Assembly: GCA_963769045.1 (NCBI GenBank)
Contig: CAVYKK010000019.1
Span: forward strand, 186,001-250,000
Direction: 5' to 3'
Origin: Methanocella_A sp963769045
Lineage (GTDB): Archaea > Halobacteriota > Methanocellia > Methanocellales > Methanocellaceae
Length of the DNA stretch: 64,000 bases
Part shown: in pieces, positions 1 to 8,244 of the stretch
Numbering within the stretch: position 1 is the first letter of the stretch
Layout: the number at the start of each line of letters is the position of its first letter
Made by a program: the position numbers and the translations under genes
Notes under the pieces: generated by a model
What the model saw: the letters and a program-made list of their open reading frames with translations, nothing else
Told to the model about the DNA's origin: nothing
The model's database searches: none

Positions 1-263
1 GCGATGTTGAACGGGACGACCACCCGGTCGCCTGATTTTACCAGTCTCACGGCGTCACCTACCGCTTCTACGATACCCATGGGCTCGTGACCGATGATGA
101 CGCCGGGGCCCGCAACAGTGTGTCCGTCATACATATGCAGGTCGCTGCCGCAGATTGCCGCGCTGGTCATCCTCAAGATGACGTCTGTCGGTTGTTCGAT
201 CTCTGGCTTCGGAATGTCTTCCACCGCGACGTTTCCGGGGCCAGTGTAAACTACTGCCTCCAT
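1..263 (-). CDS. Zinc-dependent alcohol dehydrogenase family protein, N-terminal part (cut by window edge)
   Basis: The first 87 codons of a medium-chain dehydrogenase are visible. The protein begins MEAVVYTGPGNVAVEDIPKP and contains AAICGSDLHMYDG, the catalytic-zinc cysteine region, followed by the GHEPMGIV segment that holds the zinc-binding His and Glu. This layout is typical of the glutathione-independent formaldehyde dehydrogenase / threonine dehydrogenase-like branch, but the substrate cannot be told from this fragment. The start is the ATG ending at 263, preceded by a GAGAGG ribosome binding site. The Rossmann domain lies outside the window. Substrate prediction is inference; the family is clear. 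Confidence 0.85.
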   Translation of the reverse strand, partial: MEAVVYTGPGNVAVEDIPKPEIEQPTDVILRMTSAAICGSDLHMYDGHTVAGPGVIIGHEPMGIVEAVGDAVRLVKSGDRVVVPFNI

Positions 264-326
264 GATTCCTCTCACCACCGGTGAGTCGATGGCCGGCGTT
301 ATAAGATTTCCAAAAGAGAATCGCGA

Positions 327-444
327 GCATTGGACACAAAGGGCACAAAGGAACATTAGACACGGAGGGGGCATTGGTGAAGTTGGGGTACAGGCTTGCA
401 TCCTTTGTGCCCTTAGTGCCCTCCGTGCCCTTTGTGTCCAATGC
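327..444. repeat. Composite inverted repeat abutting the nadM stop codon
   Basis: Bases 327-346 are the exact reverse complement of 425-444 (20 bp, containing GGACACAAAGGGCAC). Inside the arms the short words GGGCACAAAG and GACACGGAGG repeat imperfectly. The right arm ends one base before the nadM stop codon, so a nadM transcript would fold into a long hairpin just after its stop codon. It belongs to the same family as the elements near 7.9, 14.8, 35.0, 47.7, 53.6 and 54.5 kb. Confidence 0.8.
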
Positions 445-1008
445 TTAACTCTCGATGACTTTCTCGATGTCACCCTTCATGCTGACCTGTTTGAGACGGT
501 CCACGCCATGGACTTCCTCGACTACGTCCGCGACCGCCCGGGGCACCAGCTTTTCCCAGTCCTCGCCCGCGAGCATGCGGCGCCGTATCTCGGTACCGGA
601 GTACTCGTGCCGGTTGTACATCGGCGAGTGCTTCACCGCGTAGCCGGACTCGTAGAACAGGCGGGACACCAGCGGGTTATTGGTGTATGCGACGGAGAAC
701 GGGGGCGTCATGGAATGCACGTGGGCGACCCACTCGGCGTTCCGGTAGATGTCGGGGATAGGGATGACATAAAAATACAGGTCCAGCTTCTCCAGGCTGC
801 GGGAGATCATCAGGATGCGCTCGCCCGCGGTGAACGGGTTCTCGAGCGTGTGGCTCATCTGAGCGCTGCCGATGCCGATGACCAGCTCGTCCACTTCCCT
901 GGCGATCTGGCTGATCACCTTCAGGTGTCCCTTGTGGAATGGCTGGAAACGGCCGATGTAAAAGGCCCGATTCACCTGCTTTTTCCCTGCCTTCCTGTTG
1001 CCTGCCAT
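445..1008 (-). CDS. nadM: Nicotinamide-nucleotide adenylyltransferase, archaeal NadM type
   Basis: Catalyses NMN + ATP to NAD + diphosphate in the cytoplasm, the last shared step of NAD synthesis. The protein has the nucleotidyltransferase signature RAFYIGRFQPFHKGHLKVI near residues 14-32 (GRFQPFHKGH is the HxGH-type ATP site) and the C-terminal SGTEIRRRM motif near residue 138 that closes on ATP. The annotated ATG gives 187 residues. Most relatives start about a dozen residues later, and an in-frame GTG (VNRAFYIG) lies there, so the first 11 or so residues are uncertain. The 3' end abuts a long hairpin. Single-gene unit, convergent with nothing on its left except the hairpin. Confidence 0.93.
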   Translation of the reverse strand: MAGNRKAGKKQVNRAFYIGRFQPFHKGHLKVISQIAREVDELVIGIGSAQMSHTLENPFTAGERILMISRSLEKLDLYFYVIPIPDIYRNAEWVAHVHSMTPPFSVAYTNNPLVSRLFYESGYAVKHSPMYNRHEYSGTEIRRRMLAGEDWEKLVPRAVADVVEEVHGVDRLKQVSMKGDIEKVIES

Positions 1009-1082
1009 GTATGCTACCGGCTAAAGGTTTCAGCTGTTTAGTATTTTAAGCTATGCTCATGCCTGACAAATTTTAAGTAGTA

Positions 1083-1745
1083 ATGGCTTTAACTGTTCGT
1101 GACACAGAGGGGCTGCGCGTGAACCTGACCAAGTACCGCGATCATCTGATCCATTGCATCGACCCGGCTTCGAGAGTGTTCGCGAAGCTGGGCCTGACGC
1201 CCAACCAGATCACGCTGCTCTCCGTCTTTTTCGGCGCCCTGGCCGGCGTGCTTTACGCCCTTGGTCAAGCGTACCCGGCCGCCCTGGCGCTGCTACTGTC
1301 AGCGCTGCTTGACTTCATCGACGGCGGCGTGGCCCGGATCAACCGCAGGTCGTCACGGTTCGGCGCGGCCATCGACTGGGTCGCGGACAAGTACGTGGAC
1401 GGCATCGTACTCATCGGCATCGGCATAGGCGGATTCGTTGACATGAGGCTGGCTGCCATCGCCGTCTTCGGCTCGCTGATCAACACGTTCATCAAGCCCG
1501 TCGTCTATGCAGAGATCGGGTATGCCAGGAAGGAGGACGGCAAGATCAAGGACCCGCTGGAAGGCGTCGGCATTTTCGGGCGGCCGGAGACTATCATCGT
1601 GATCATCGTCTTTTCCTGCCTGAGCTCTCTGACCTTCTTCGGGTATACGCCCCTGGCGATCGGTGTGGCCATCGTGGCGCTGGGCACGAACCTGTCCGCG
1701 CTTCAGCGTGTCTTTTACCTGTACCGGAACCGTGAAAAATATTAA
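1083..1745 (+). CDS. CDP-alcohol phosphatidyltransferase, probable archaetidylinositol-phosphate synthase
   Basis: Integral membrane enzyme that transfers a polar head group from or to CDP-archaeol. The family signature is perfect: D77-x2-D80-G81-x2-A84-R85-x8-G94-x3-D98-x3-D102, which binds the metal and the CDP moiety. About six membrane segments follow the pattern of the family. 220 residues is the usual length. Archaeal members of this size next to lipid or sugar genes are usually archaetidylinositol-phosphate synthases, but archaetidylglycerol or serine specificity cannot be excluded from the sequence. It is followed 40 bp later by a PHP-domain gene on the same strand, possibly co-transcribed. 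Confidence 0.9.
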   Translation: MALTVRDTEGLRVNLTKYRDHLIHCIDPASRVFAKLGLTPNQITLLSVFFGALAGVLYALGQAYPAALALLLSALLDFIDGGVARINRRSSRFGAAIDWVADKYVDGIVLIGIGIGGFVDMRLAAIAVFGSLINTFIKPVVYAEIGYARKEDGKIKDPLEGVGIFGRPETIIVIIVFSCLSSLTFFGYTPLAIGVAIVALGTNLSALQRVFYLYRNREKY

Positions 1746-1785
1746 GCCTGTTCCGGGCTATTTATCTCGCATCACAGGGAACGGC

Positions 1786-2427
1786 ATGAGAGTCGATATG
1801 CATTTGCACACCAGCAAGTCGGATGGCCGTGCCAGCGTGCACGACATGATCGATGCCGCCGAGAAGCAAGGGCTGGACGTCATCGCCATCACCGACCACG
1901 GCCCCGGCCATGGCAGCGGCATCACGGAGCGGCAGGTCCGGGAGACAAAGAAGGAGGTCGGTTTGCTTCAGCCGTCGTACCGCGTTAAGGTGCTTACCGG
2001 CATAGAGGCGGAGATCCTGTCCACCGGAGAGGTCTACCTCGCCGACCGGGACGGGCTGGACATCGTGCTGGCCTCTTATCACGCGGCGCCGTCAGAGGAG
2101 GCTTATTATCACGCGGTCTTCCGGGCGATGGAGGACCCCAGGGTGGACGTGCTGGCACACCATGCATGGAGCGCCGGGATGCAGTTCGGATTCATCAGGG
2201 AGCACGAGGAACATCTCGTCGAGCTGCTGCGTGACAACGGCAAGGCTATAGAGATCAACTCGAAGCACTGTCTGCCGACCTGGGACTTCCTGGCCATGTG
2301 CCGGGACGCAGGAGTAAAATATACCATCGGCAGCGACGCGCACAGGGTGACAGATGTCGGCTCGGTCGCCTGGGCAAACAACACGGCGCGGCATATCTTC
2401 AAGGATCAAGGGCTCTTTCTTCCTTGA
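1786..2427 (+). CDS. PHP-domain metal-dependent phosphoesterase
   Basis: 213-residue protein starting MRVDMHLHTSKSDGR. The H6-x-H8 pair, the ITDHG motif near residue 36 and the late GSDAHR motif are metal ligands of the PHP fold (polymerase and histidinol phosphatase family). The start at 1786 is chosen because it places the HxH motif at the very N-terminus and follows GGGAAC. Longer in-frame extension upstream overlaps the preceding gene and looks non-coding. Stand-alone archaeal PHP proteins of this kind include histidinol-phosphatase-like and nucleic-acid phosphoesterases; the substrate here is unknown. Confidence 0.85.
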   Translation: MRVDMHLHTSKSDGRASVHDMIDAAEKQGLDVIAITDHGPGHGSGITERQVRETKKEVGLLQPSYRVKVLTGIEAEILSTGEVYLADRDGLDIVLASYHAAPSEEAYYHAVFRAMEDPRVDVLAHHAWSAGMQFGFIREHEEHLVELLRDNGKAIEINSKHCLPTWDFLAMCRDAGVKYTIGSDAHRVTDVGSVAWANNTARHIFKDQGLFLP

Positions 2428-2547
2428 ATGGTACCGTATGACATCCCATCAGTAATTTCGTCGCATATTCAGTCGAAGACCATAGCTCAAGCCAGCGATC
2501 GAGCCGTTTCCCCGATGACAGGCGGATATCGCTTTTATTTTAACGGA

Positions 2548-2563
2548 AAGATATATATTAAAT
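2548..2563 (+). promoter_or_regulatory. Probable TATA box for the membrane-protein operon starting at 2677
   Basis: AAGATATATATTAAAT stands out in the 249-bp gap between 2428 and 2676. At the usual distance it would start a transcript near 2583, leaving a leader of roughly 90 bases before the GAGGAG ribosome binding site of the 2677 gene. The rest of the gap shows no coding pattern. Confidence 0.45.
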
Positions 2564-2676
2564 AGGTAATTATATTAATCATACACTGGACGAACGCTAA
2601 CTGCCCTACCAGGATAAGCCGGGACTGAGGCGATATCATACTGTCAGGTCGTTCAGTTCGAGGAGCAGGTTACACC

Positions 2677-2940
2677 ATGATCACAAAAGGCCAGAGGATG
2701 GTCCTCATATTCGGCGGATGGGTATTCCTGGTCCTCCAGATTATGGCCCTGTTCCAGAGCATTAACCTGGAATACTATTTTATGCTCTGCCTCACCGGGC
2801 TTTTCATTATCGTCGAGCTCTCCGGACCGTACATAGCGAAACCCCGATGGCGCGCCCGTATCGATGCGACACTGGCGATCGGAGCCCTGATTTTCGGCGC
2901 GCTGGTGATCAACAAAGTGCAAATAATGCTTGGCATGTAA
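2677..2940 (+). CDS. Small membrane protein of unknown function (three helices)
   Basis: 87 residues with three hydrophobic stretches (about residues 8-27, 32-50 and 64-85) and a charged loop KPRWRARID between the second and third. The ATG follows GAGGAGCAGG, a good ribosome binding site. It heads a four-gene run of membrane proteins on the plus strand (2677-6480), spaced closely enough to be one operon. I do not recognise a family. Its position at the head of a surface-polysaccharide region suggests an envelope role, which is inference only. Confidence 0.75.
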   Translation: MITKGQRMVLIFGGWVFLVLQIMALFQSINLEYYFMLCLTGLFIIVELSGPYIAKPRWRARIDATLAIGALIFGALVINKVQIMLGM

Positions 2941-3036
2941 GAGGGTGACCACATTACTGAACAACGACAGGTACAGGCACTGAAATCGCCTGCAGGCCGA
3001 TCGGAGCGGGAGCAGAAGCCCGGGAGCCGTGGCGGC

Positions 3037-3723
3037 TTGAAAACGGCGGCCCAGGGTACGCTCGCCATCGGTTTGATTATTCTGGCGCTATGGCTGGCCT
3101 TCAACAACGGTTCATGGGTTTCCACACTTATCCTGCTCCAGGGCATAAGCATCGTGTGCCTTTCGATCCTCCTGTATTTCGTCTCTCCGGCCAGACATCT
3201 CAGCAGCGAAATCAGCGATGCGATGGCCCTCGCCAATATGCGGAGCATCGGCAGGATATTGTCATCCGGGCCGAGCAGGGCCAGAGGCATCTACGAACCC
3301 GCAAACGGCCAGGACCCCGTCATAGTCGTATTTCCGGACGCCCCTGCCGCGAAAGGCAGCGGACTGGTCCCGCCAGGGTCCGGTCTCTACCAGTATGCCA
3401 GGAGCATCGGTGCTTCGTTTACCGAAGAAGGCATCGAGAACGAGATGAGAGACCTGCTGAAGAACAGCCTCGAGCTGGCGGCGGACGCATCGGTCGCGAT
3501 CTATGAAGACCAGGCATGGGTGACGCTAAAAGGCCTCGTCAACAGCGGCTTGTGCGCATCCATTCGAAAGGAAGATAAACGGATTTGTTGCCGGATTGGC
3601 TGTCCGATCTGCAGCCTGGTCGGGTGCGTGATCGTCGACGCCACCAAAAGAAAAGCCCGGATTGCCCGGATCAACGTGAAAGATGACTATGTGTATATTT
3701 TTTTCGAGCTCATGCGGGGCTGA
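3037..3723 (+). CDS. Membrane-anchored protein of unknown function; start codon uncertain
   Basis: Two hydrophobic helices near the N-terminus (about residues 8-25 and 30-48) anchor a soluble C-terminal part of about 170 residues. That part has a glycine/proline-rich segment and the CCRIGCPICSLVGCVI patch with four close cysteines near residue 190. The TTG at 3037 has no clear ribosome binding site. The same frame is open back to the stop of the upstream gene, and GAGGGTGACC there lies four bases before an in-frame ATT codon at 2953. The true start may therefore be 2953 with a rare ATT codon, adding 28 polar residues. It ends three bases before the next gene. Confidence 0.7.
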   Translation: MKTAAQGTLAIGLIILALWLAFNNGSWVSTLILLQGISIVCLSILLYFVSPARHLSSEISDAMALANMRSIGRILSSGPSRARGIYEPANGQDPVIVVFPDAPAAKGSGLVPPGSGLYQYARSIGASFTEEGIENEMRDLLKNSLELAADASVAIYEDQAWVTLKGLVNSGLCASIRKEDKRICCRIGCPICSLVGCVIVDATKRKARIARINVKDDYVYIFFELMRG

Positions 3724-3726
3724 CGG

Positions 3727-4251
3727 ATGTATCAGAATGAGATCGGCGGCGAGTCCCCAAAGGGTGTAAAGTCCGGCGAAGGAGCAGACGCATTGCCGGC
3801 TTCTGGCCTGATGGCCGGAAAGCTCATCACGGCTTTTCTTATCGTGACAATGACAGTCTCGGCCGGCCTGGCCTTGTATATTATCGCGGTACCCCACCAG
3901 GGCCAGCCGTTCACCGAATTTTATATCCTCGGCCCGGGCGGTAAGGCGGATAATTACCCGTCCGGCTTTGGCCCGGGAGAACAGAAAACGGTGCGAGTCG
4001 GTATCGTAAATCATGAAAACACGTATAAGACCTACGATCTGGTCGTAGTCTTGAACGACAGCAAAGCGCTGACTACTCTGTACGAGGAAAAGATCGGGTT
4101 AGGCAACAGGGAAACCCTGGAAAAGGCCATAGTGCTGACGCCGAACAGGACGGGGTCCGGGATGCGGATTGAGTTCCTCCTTTACAAGGATAACGACCGG
4201 TCTGTGCCTTACCGGGACCTGTACCTGCAGGTTAATGTCACCGATAAATGA
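3727..4251 (+). CDS. DUF1616-type membrane protein
   Basis: 174 residues: a polar N-terminus, one membrane helix (about residues 33-56), then an extracytoplasmic beta-rich domain beginning FTEFYILGPGGKADNYP, a segment I associate with the archaeal DUF1616 family. The domain resembles an Ig-like or CARDB-type fold built around 'conserved GPGE..VRVGIVNHE'. Members lie beside cell-surface glycan genes in methanogens, as here. The molecular function is not known. It is closely coupled to the gene before it and followed 48 bp later by the large DUF2206-like gene. Confidence 0.75.
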   Translation: MYQNEIGGESPKGVKSGEGADALPASGLMAGKLITAFLIVTMTVSAGLALYIIAVPHQGQPFTEFYILGPGGKADNYPSGFGPGEQKTVRVGIVNHENTYKTYDLVVVLNDSKALTTLYEEKIGLGNRETLEKAIVLTPNRTGSGMRIEFLLYKDNDRSVPYRDLYLQVNVTDK

Positions 4252-4299
4252 TCGGGGGACCATGTCGAGAGGAAATTTGCTCAAGATAACGGAAGGGAC

Positions 4300-6480
4300 A
4301 TGTATATCGATAATCTTTTAAAGATCAACGACTGGGAGATTAAAAAGTTCTTCATCCTGGTATTTGCCCTCCAGCTGGCGACATTCGGCGTGATCGGCGC
4401 CGGGCTGGCGGGCCTGAATATACCGGTGCTCCGGCCGCTCATCTGTTTCCTGTACCTGATGTTCGTACCGGGATACCTCATCCTGAGGGCCCTGAAAGTG
4501 CATAACCTGGAGACCGTGGACACAGTGCTTTACGCCATCGGCTCCAGCCTGGCAACGCTGATGCTGGCCGGGGTGCTCCTGAACGTGTTCGGCCCGGTAT
4601 TCCATGTGGAAAAGCCTCTGTCAGTCTTACCGGTCACTATAACCCTCGGTATGCTGGTGCTGGCTTTAAGCCTGGTCTGCTATATCCGGGATCGGGGCTT
4701 TTTCAACCAGCACCGGGTAGATGTGAGACACCTGTTCTCTCCACCTGCCTTACTCCTGGGCTCGATTCTCTGCCTCGTGGTTATTGCCACGTACGCAATG
4801 GACGTTTACGACAATAATGCGCTCCTGTTCCTGCTCCTCATAGCACTGGCCGTAATCGTCCTCCTGGTCGGTTTCGACCGGTTCATACCCGGCCGGCTAT
4901 ATCCCTTTGCGATCTTCACAGTATCGCTGGCGCTGCTGTTCCACAGTTCCCTGATATCTCCGTATGTCACCGGATGGGACATACAGCAGGAAGTATATCT
5001 GTCGAACAGCGTCATAGCGAACGGATACTGGAACCTAAACTTCAACCACGTGATAAACTCGATGCTGAGCGTGGTGATGATTGCGCCGATCTTCTCGATG
5101 ATGACAGGCCTCGACGTCGTCTGGGTCTTCAAGATCATCTATCCGTTTATCCTGGCGCTGGTGCCCCTGGGGCTCTACCAGCTGTCCAGGAAGCAGTCAG
5201 GGGAAAAGATAGCGTTTCTCTCGGCGTTCTTCTTCTCGACCCTGGTCGTGTTCTACACGGAGTTGATCGCGCTTGCCAGGCAGGAGATAGCGGAGCTATT
5301 CGTGGTGCTGATCCTGCTGCTCCTGATCAACCGGTCGATGGAGAAGTCCAGGTGGTCGGTGCTGTTCCTGGCGTTCACTTTTTCGCTTATCCTGTCACAC
5401 TACGGGCTTACCTATATCTTCATGGGCTCTTTGATACTCATATGGGCCTTTCTCCAGGTGATCCGTAAGGCCCCTGTCGGCCCGCTGAAAAACATCCAGG
5501 TCAACCGGATGCTGACCGTATACCTGATCTCGTCTTTAGTCGCGTTCTGCATAGTCTGGTATGCCAACACATCGCTCTCGAACCCGTTCGAGACGCTGGT
5601 CTTTATCGTGGACAGGATAGCCCGGACAATTATGGACGACTTTCTTAACCCCGACGCTTCACAGGGACTGGCAATGATAAGCTCCGGCGGCACTCCCACG
5701 CTCCTGCACAGGCTGTATTTTTATATGCTCCTCTTTACGCAGGCCTGCATCGTGTTGGGCATCGTTACCGCTCATCTTAACAGGGATATTGCCAGGTTTA
5801 AAAGCGAATATTACGCTTTCGCGCTCGTCAGCATGGCTTTGCTGATCATGGGCATTGCGCTGCCATTCTTTGCCAGCGCCATCAATACTACGAGGTTATA
5901 TCAGATAGCGCTCATCGTGCTTGCCCCGTTCTTCGTCATCGGCTGGGTGAGTGGCTTCAGGCTCCTGAAGCGTGTTGTCCGGCGAAAGGACATTGCGGGC
6001 GGCGTGGGCACATCGTTGAAGCTGCTGTCGGTATTCCTGGCCATATATCTCATGTTCAACAGCGGCGTACTGTTTGAGATCACAAAGGATGCGCCGATGT
6101 CGCTTTCCCTGAACCGCTCGATCGACAGCTATACGTTCAACGCCAACGAGGTGGCCGGCGCCCGATGGCTGTTCGCCGAGCGGAACTTGACCGTGACAAC
6201 CGGCCCGTCGCCGGAGCCGGTACAGCAGGTATACGCCGATCATTACAGGAGCCTCCTGCTCACGGGCTGGGACATAAAAAACGACCCCCCGGTGCTCAAC
6301 GATTCCACTGATATCCCTGCCGATTCCTACCTGTATCTGGGCACGTATAACGTTATGAAAGGCAAACTGGATGTTTATGTACCGTCAGGCGGGGGGACGC
6401 AGGAATTCTGGGACCTCGGGGAGATAACGATGGACCGCCAGAAGATATACACAAATGGTGGCGCCGAGGTGTTTATCTAA
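4300..6480 (+). CDS. Large polytopic membrane protein, DUF2206-like
   Basis: 726 residues with roughly 14-16 membrane helices and a C-terminal soluble tail after about residue 590. The N-terminal FVPGYLILRALK segment and the overall plan match the archaeal DUF2206 membrane proteins, which sit in S-layer or exopolysaccharide glycosylation clusters and resemble GT-C glycosyltransferases in topology. I did not find an unambiguous GT-C DxD motif, but an aspartate pair lies in the first outside loop (VTGWDIQQE near residue 224). A role in transferring lipid-linked sugars is inference. Start ATG follows GGAAGGGAC. Confidence 0.75.
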   Translation: MYIDNLLKINDWEIKKFFILVFALQLATFGVIGAGLAGLNIPVLRPLICFLYLMFVPGYLILRALKVHNLETVDTVLYAIGSSLATLMLAGVLLNVFGPVFHVEKPLSVLPVTITLGMLVLALSLVCYIRDRGFFNQHRVDVRHLFSPPALLLGSILCLVVIATYAMDVYDNNALLFLLLIALAVIVLLVGFDRFIPGRLYPFAIFTVSLALLFHSSLISPYVTGWDIQQEVYLSNSVIANGYWNLNFNHVINSMLSVVMIAPIFSMMTGLDVVWVFKIIYPFILALVPLGLYQLSRKQSGEKIAFLSAFFFSTLVVFYTELIALARQEIAELFVVLILLLLINRSMEKSRWSVLFLAFTFSLILSHYGLTYIFMGSLILIWAFLQVIRKAPVGPLKNIQVNRMLTVYLISSLVAFCIVWYANTSLSNPFETLVFIVDRIARTIMDDFLNPDASQGLAMISSGGTPTLLHRLYFYMLLFTQACIVLGIVTAHLNRDIARFKSEYYAFALVSMALLIMGIALPFFASAINTTRLYQIALIVLAPFFVIGWVSGFRLLKRVVRRKDIAGGVGTSLKLLSVFLAIYLMFNSGVLFEITKDAPMSLSLNRSIDSYTFNANEVAGARWLFAERNLTVTTGPSPEPVQQVYADHYRSLLLTGWDIKNDPPVLNDSTDIPADSYLYLGTYNVMKGKLDVYVPSGGGTQEFWDLGEITMDRQKIYTNGGAEVFI

Positions 6481-6526
6481 AGCGCTTACCACATCATCGC
6501 AGCTCGTTTAATTATTTTTATATTAA

Positions 6527-6545
6527 TAGTTAAATATTTATAGTA
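6527..6545 (+). promoter_or_regulatory. Probable TATA box of the epimerase gene
   Basis: The 110-bp gap before 6591 is AT-rich with TTAAATATTTATAGTATTG. The TATA-like core at about 6532-6542 would start transcription near 6565, giving a leader of about 25 bases that contains the GGAGGGG ribosome binding site. It marks the epimerase as a separate transcription unit from the DUF2206-like gene. Confidence 0.45.
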
Positions 6546-6590
6546 TTGTCCGATAAATGATCAATAAGCGTTAATAATGGAGGGGTTCTC

Positions 6591-7559
6591 ATGAAAGCAC
6601 TGGTTACCGGATGTGCTGGCTTCATAGGAAGCCATCTCACCGATCATTTATTGAAAGAGGGCTACGATGTCACGGGCATCGACTGCTTTACAGACTATTA
6701 CCCGAGGGCCGTCAAAGAGTCCAATATTGCGTCGGCCCGGGAAAATAAAAATTTCAGGCTCCTGGACAGGGATATTTTAAGCATAGAGGAATTCCCGGAG
6801 GCGGACTACGTCTTTCACCTGGCAGCGCAGGCAGGCGTGAGGAATTCCTGGGGTAAAAGCTTCGATACGTACCTCCGGAACAACGTTGCGGCAACCCAGA
6901 AGCTGCTGGAGTACTACAAAGACAGGGGACTAAAAAAATTCGTTTACTCATCGTCCTCGTCAGTATACGGTAACGTCAGGCTGCCCATGTCGGAAGACAG
7001 CGTGCTCCGGCCGGTCTCGCCCTATGGCGTGACAAAGCTGGCCGGAGAGAACCTCTGCCAGCTCTACACTAAAAACTATGGCCTGCCGTCGGTTTCCTTA
7101 AGGTACTTCACAGTCTACGGTCCCCGGTTGCGGCCCGACCTTGCCATCAGCAAGTTTGTAGCCGCCATCAGGGCAGGCAGAGAAATAACAGTCTATGGCG
7201 AGGGCAGTCAGACCAGGGACTTCACGTTCGTGGACGACGTGGTCAGGGCGAACATACTGGCATCAAAAAGCAGAGTGTCAGGCGAGATCTTCAATATCGG
7301 GGGAGGGAACAGCGTCAGCGTAAAACAGCTGATCCTTATGATGGAAGACGCCCTGGGCAGGAAAGCCAACATTCGCAGGATAGAAAAGCAAAAAGGCGAT
7401 GTGGAAAACACGCTGGCGGATGTCACGAAAGCGCACAATTTCTTAGGCTGGAAACCGCAGGTAGACATTGCCAGGGGCTTGATCGATTACGTCCGGTGGA
7501 GCGAACAGTTCCATGTACCTGAAGAGCCGGAGCAGCCGTATCCCCTGGCAACAGTCTGA
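6591..7559 (+). CDS. NAD-dependent sugar-nucleotide epimerase/dehydratase (GalE/UDP-glucuronate 4-epimerase-like)
   Basis: 322-residue extended short-chain dehydrogenase acting on nucleotide sugars, supplying precursors to the neighbouring glycosyltransferases. Visible: G7-x2-G10-x2-G13 NAD site at the N-terminus, the serine cluster YSSSSSVYG near 119-127, and catalytic Y145-x3-K149 in SPYGVTK. The RPDLAISKF and DFTFVDDVV segments are typical of UDP-glucose or UDP-glucuronate 4-epimerases. Strong GGAGGGG ribosome binding site. It is the last plus-strand gene before a 685-bp repeat tract. Exact sugar is undetermined. Confidence 0.92.
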   Translation: MKALVTGCAGFIGSHLTDHLLKEGYDVTGIDCFTDYYPRAVKESNIASARENKNFRLLDRDILSIEEFPEADYVFHLAAQAGVRNSWGKSFDTYLRNNVAATQKLLEYYKDRGLKKFVYSSSSSVYGNVRLPMSEDSVLRPVSPYGVTKLAGENLCQLYTKNYGLPSVSLRYFTVYGPRLRPDLAISKFVAAIRAGREITVYGEGSQTRDFTFVDDVVRANILASKSRVSGEIFNIGGGNSVSVKQLILMMEDALGRKANIRRIEKQKGDVENTLADVTKAHNFLGWKPQVDIARGLIDYVRWSEQFHVPEEPEQPYPLATV

Positions 7560-8244
7560 TACCGGGCCGAGGGCTAAAAGCCCTTGCCTGGCAAAGGAAA
7601 AAGATAGGGTTCCAGGCTTATGCCGGTATAGTCATTCCGGATTCTTCATGAACGCTCAGCCGATACCTTACACCACGTACCACCAAGAGTCGGCAGATGA
7701 CCGGTGTCCTGGTCAGGCATAAGACGATGAAAAACGGGCAGGGCATCATCGCAGGCCGGACAGTCGCCCGCGCGCGCACGTGCAGGCTGGCAGGCTTCGC
7801 GGTCGCCGATTCATAAAAGTTTTTCGTATGAAAGACTTCGGAAATTTTCATCGTATATGCCTGTACAGCAGGTTCATCGGCGTTTCATGGGACACAGAGT
7901 TCACAGGGTATAGTCGTTCCTGAATCTTTTTGCTCAGGCTCGTGACCCTTCCGACACTAAGGCCACGAAGGCCACGAGGTACACGACGTACACTTTTAAA
8001 AGAGGCTGCTATTGCCTCTTTCCATCGAAGACCTCGTGTACATTGTGGCCTTCGTGGCCTTCGTGTCGAAAGGGTCACGAGCATACATAACCTTTTACGA
8101 ATGACTATACACAATGTATAACAGGTTAATAGCAGGCATTTTTAAAAAGACATTGTGTACCTTGTGAACCTCGTGTACCTTGTGTTAAGTGCCGGCAAGC
8201 CAGTACAAAACATTTCACCAATGACTATACCAGGCAATAAAAAG
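7560..8244. repeat. 685-bp gene-free tract of nested inverted repeats
   Basis: Between two convergent genes. A core hairpin runs 7938-8082: bases 7938-7950 (GCTCGTGACCCTT) are the exact complement of 8070-8082, and inside them GGCCACGAAGGCCACGAGG pairs with GTGGCCTTCGTGGCCTTCG. Around it lie further pairs. GGTATAGTCATTCC near 7623 and GGTATAGTCGTTCC near 7906 oppose the inverted AATGACTATA copies near 8101 and 8219. The words GACACAGAGTTCACAGG near 7889 oppose CTTGTGAACCTCGTG near 8163. A CGCCCGCGCGCGC tract sits at 7765-7777. Open frames here (7618-8121, both strands) follow the repeats and have no coding signs. Confidence 0.8.

Noticed and set aside
262..1041. 259-residue plus-strand frame opposite nadM
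   Set aside because: It runs through the composite repeat and the antisense of nadM; no family features.
7618..8121. Small frames on both strands in the 7.6-8.1 kb gap
   Set aside because: All follow the inverted repeats and have no ribosome binding sites or domain features.
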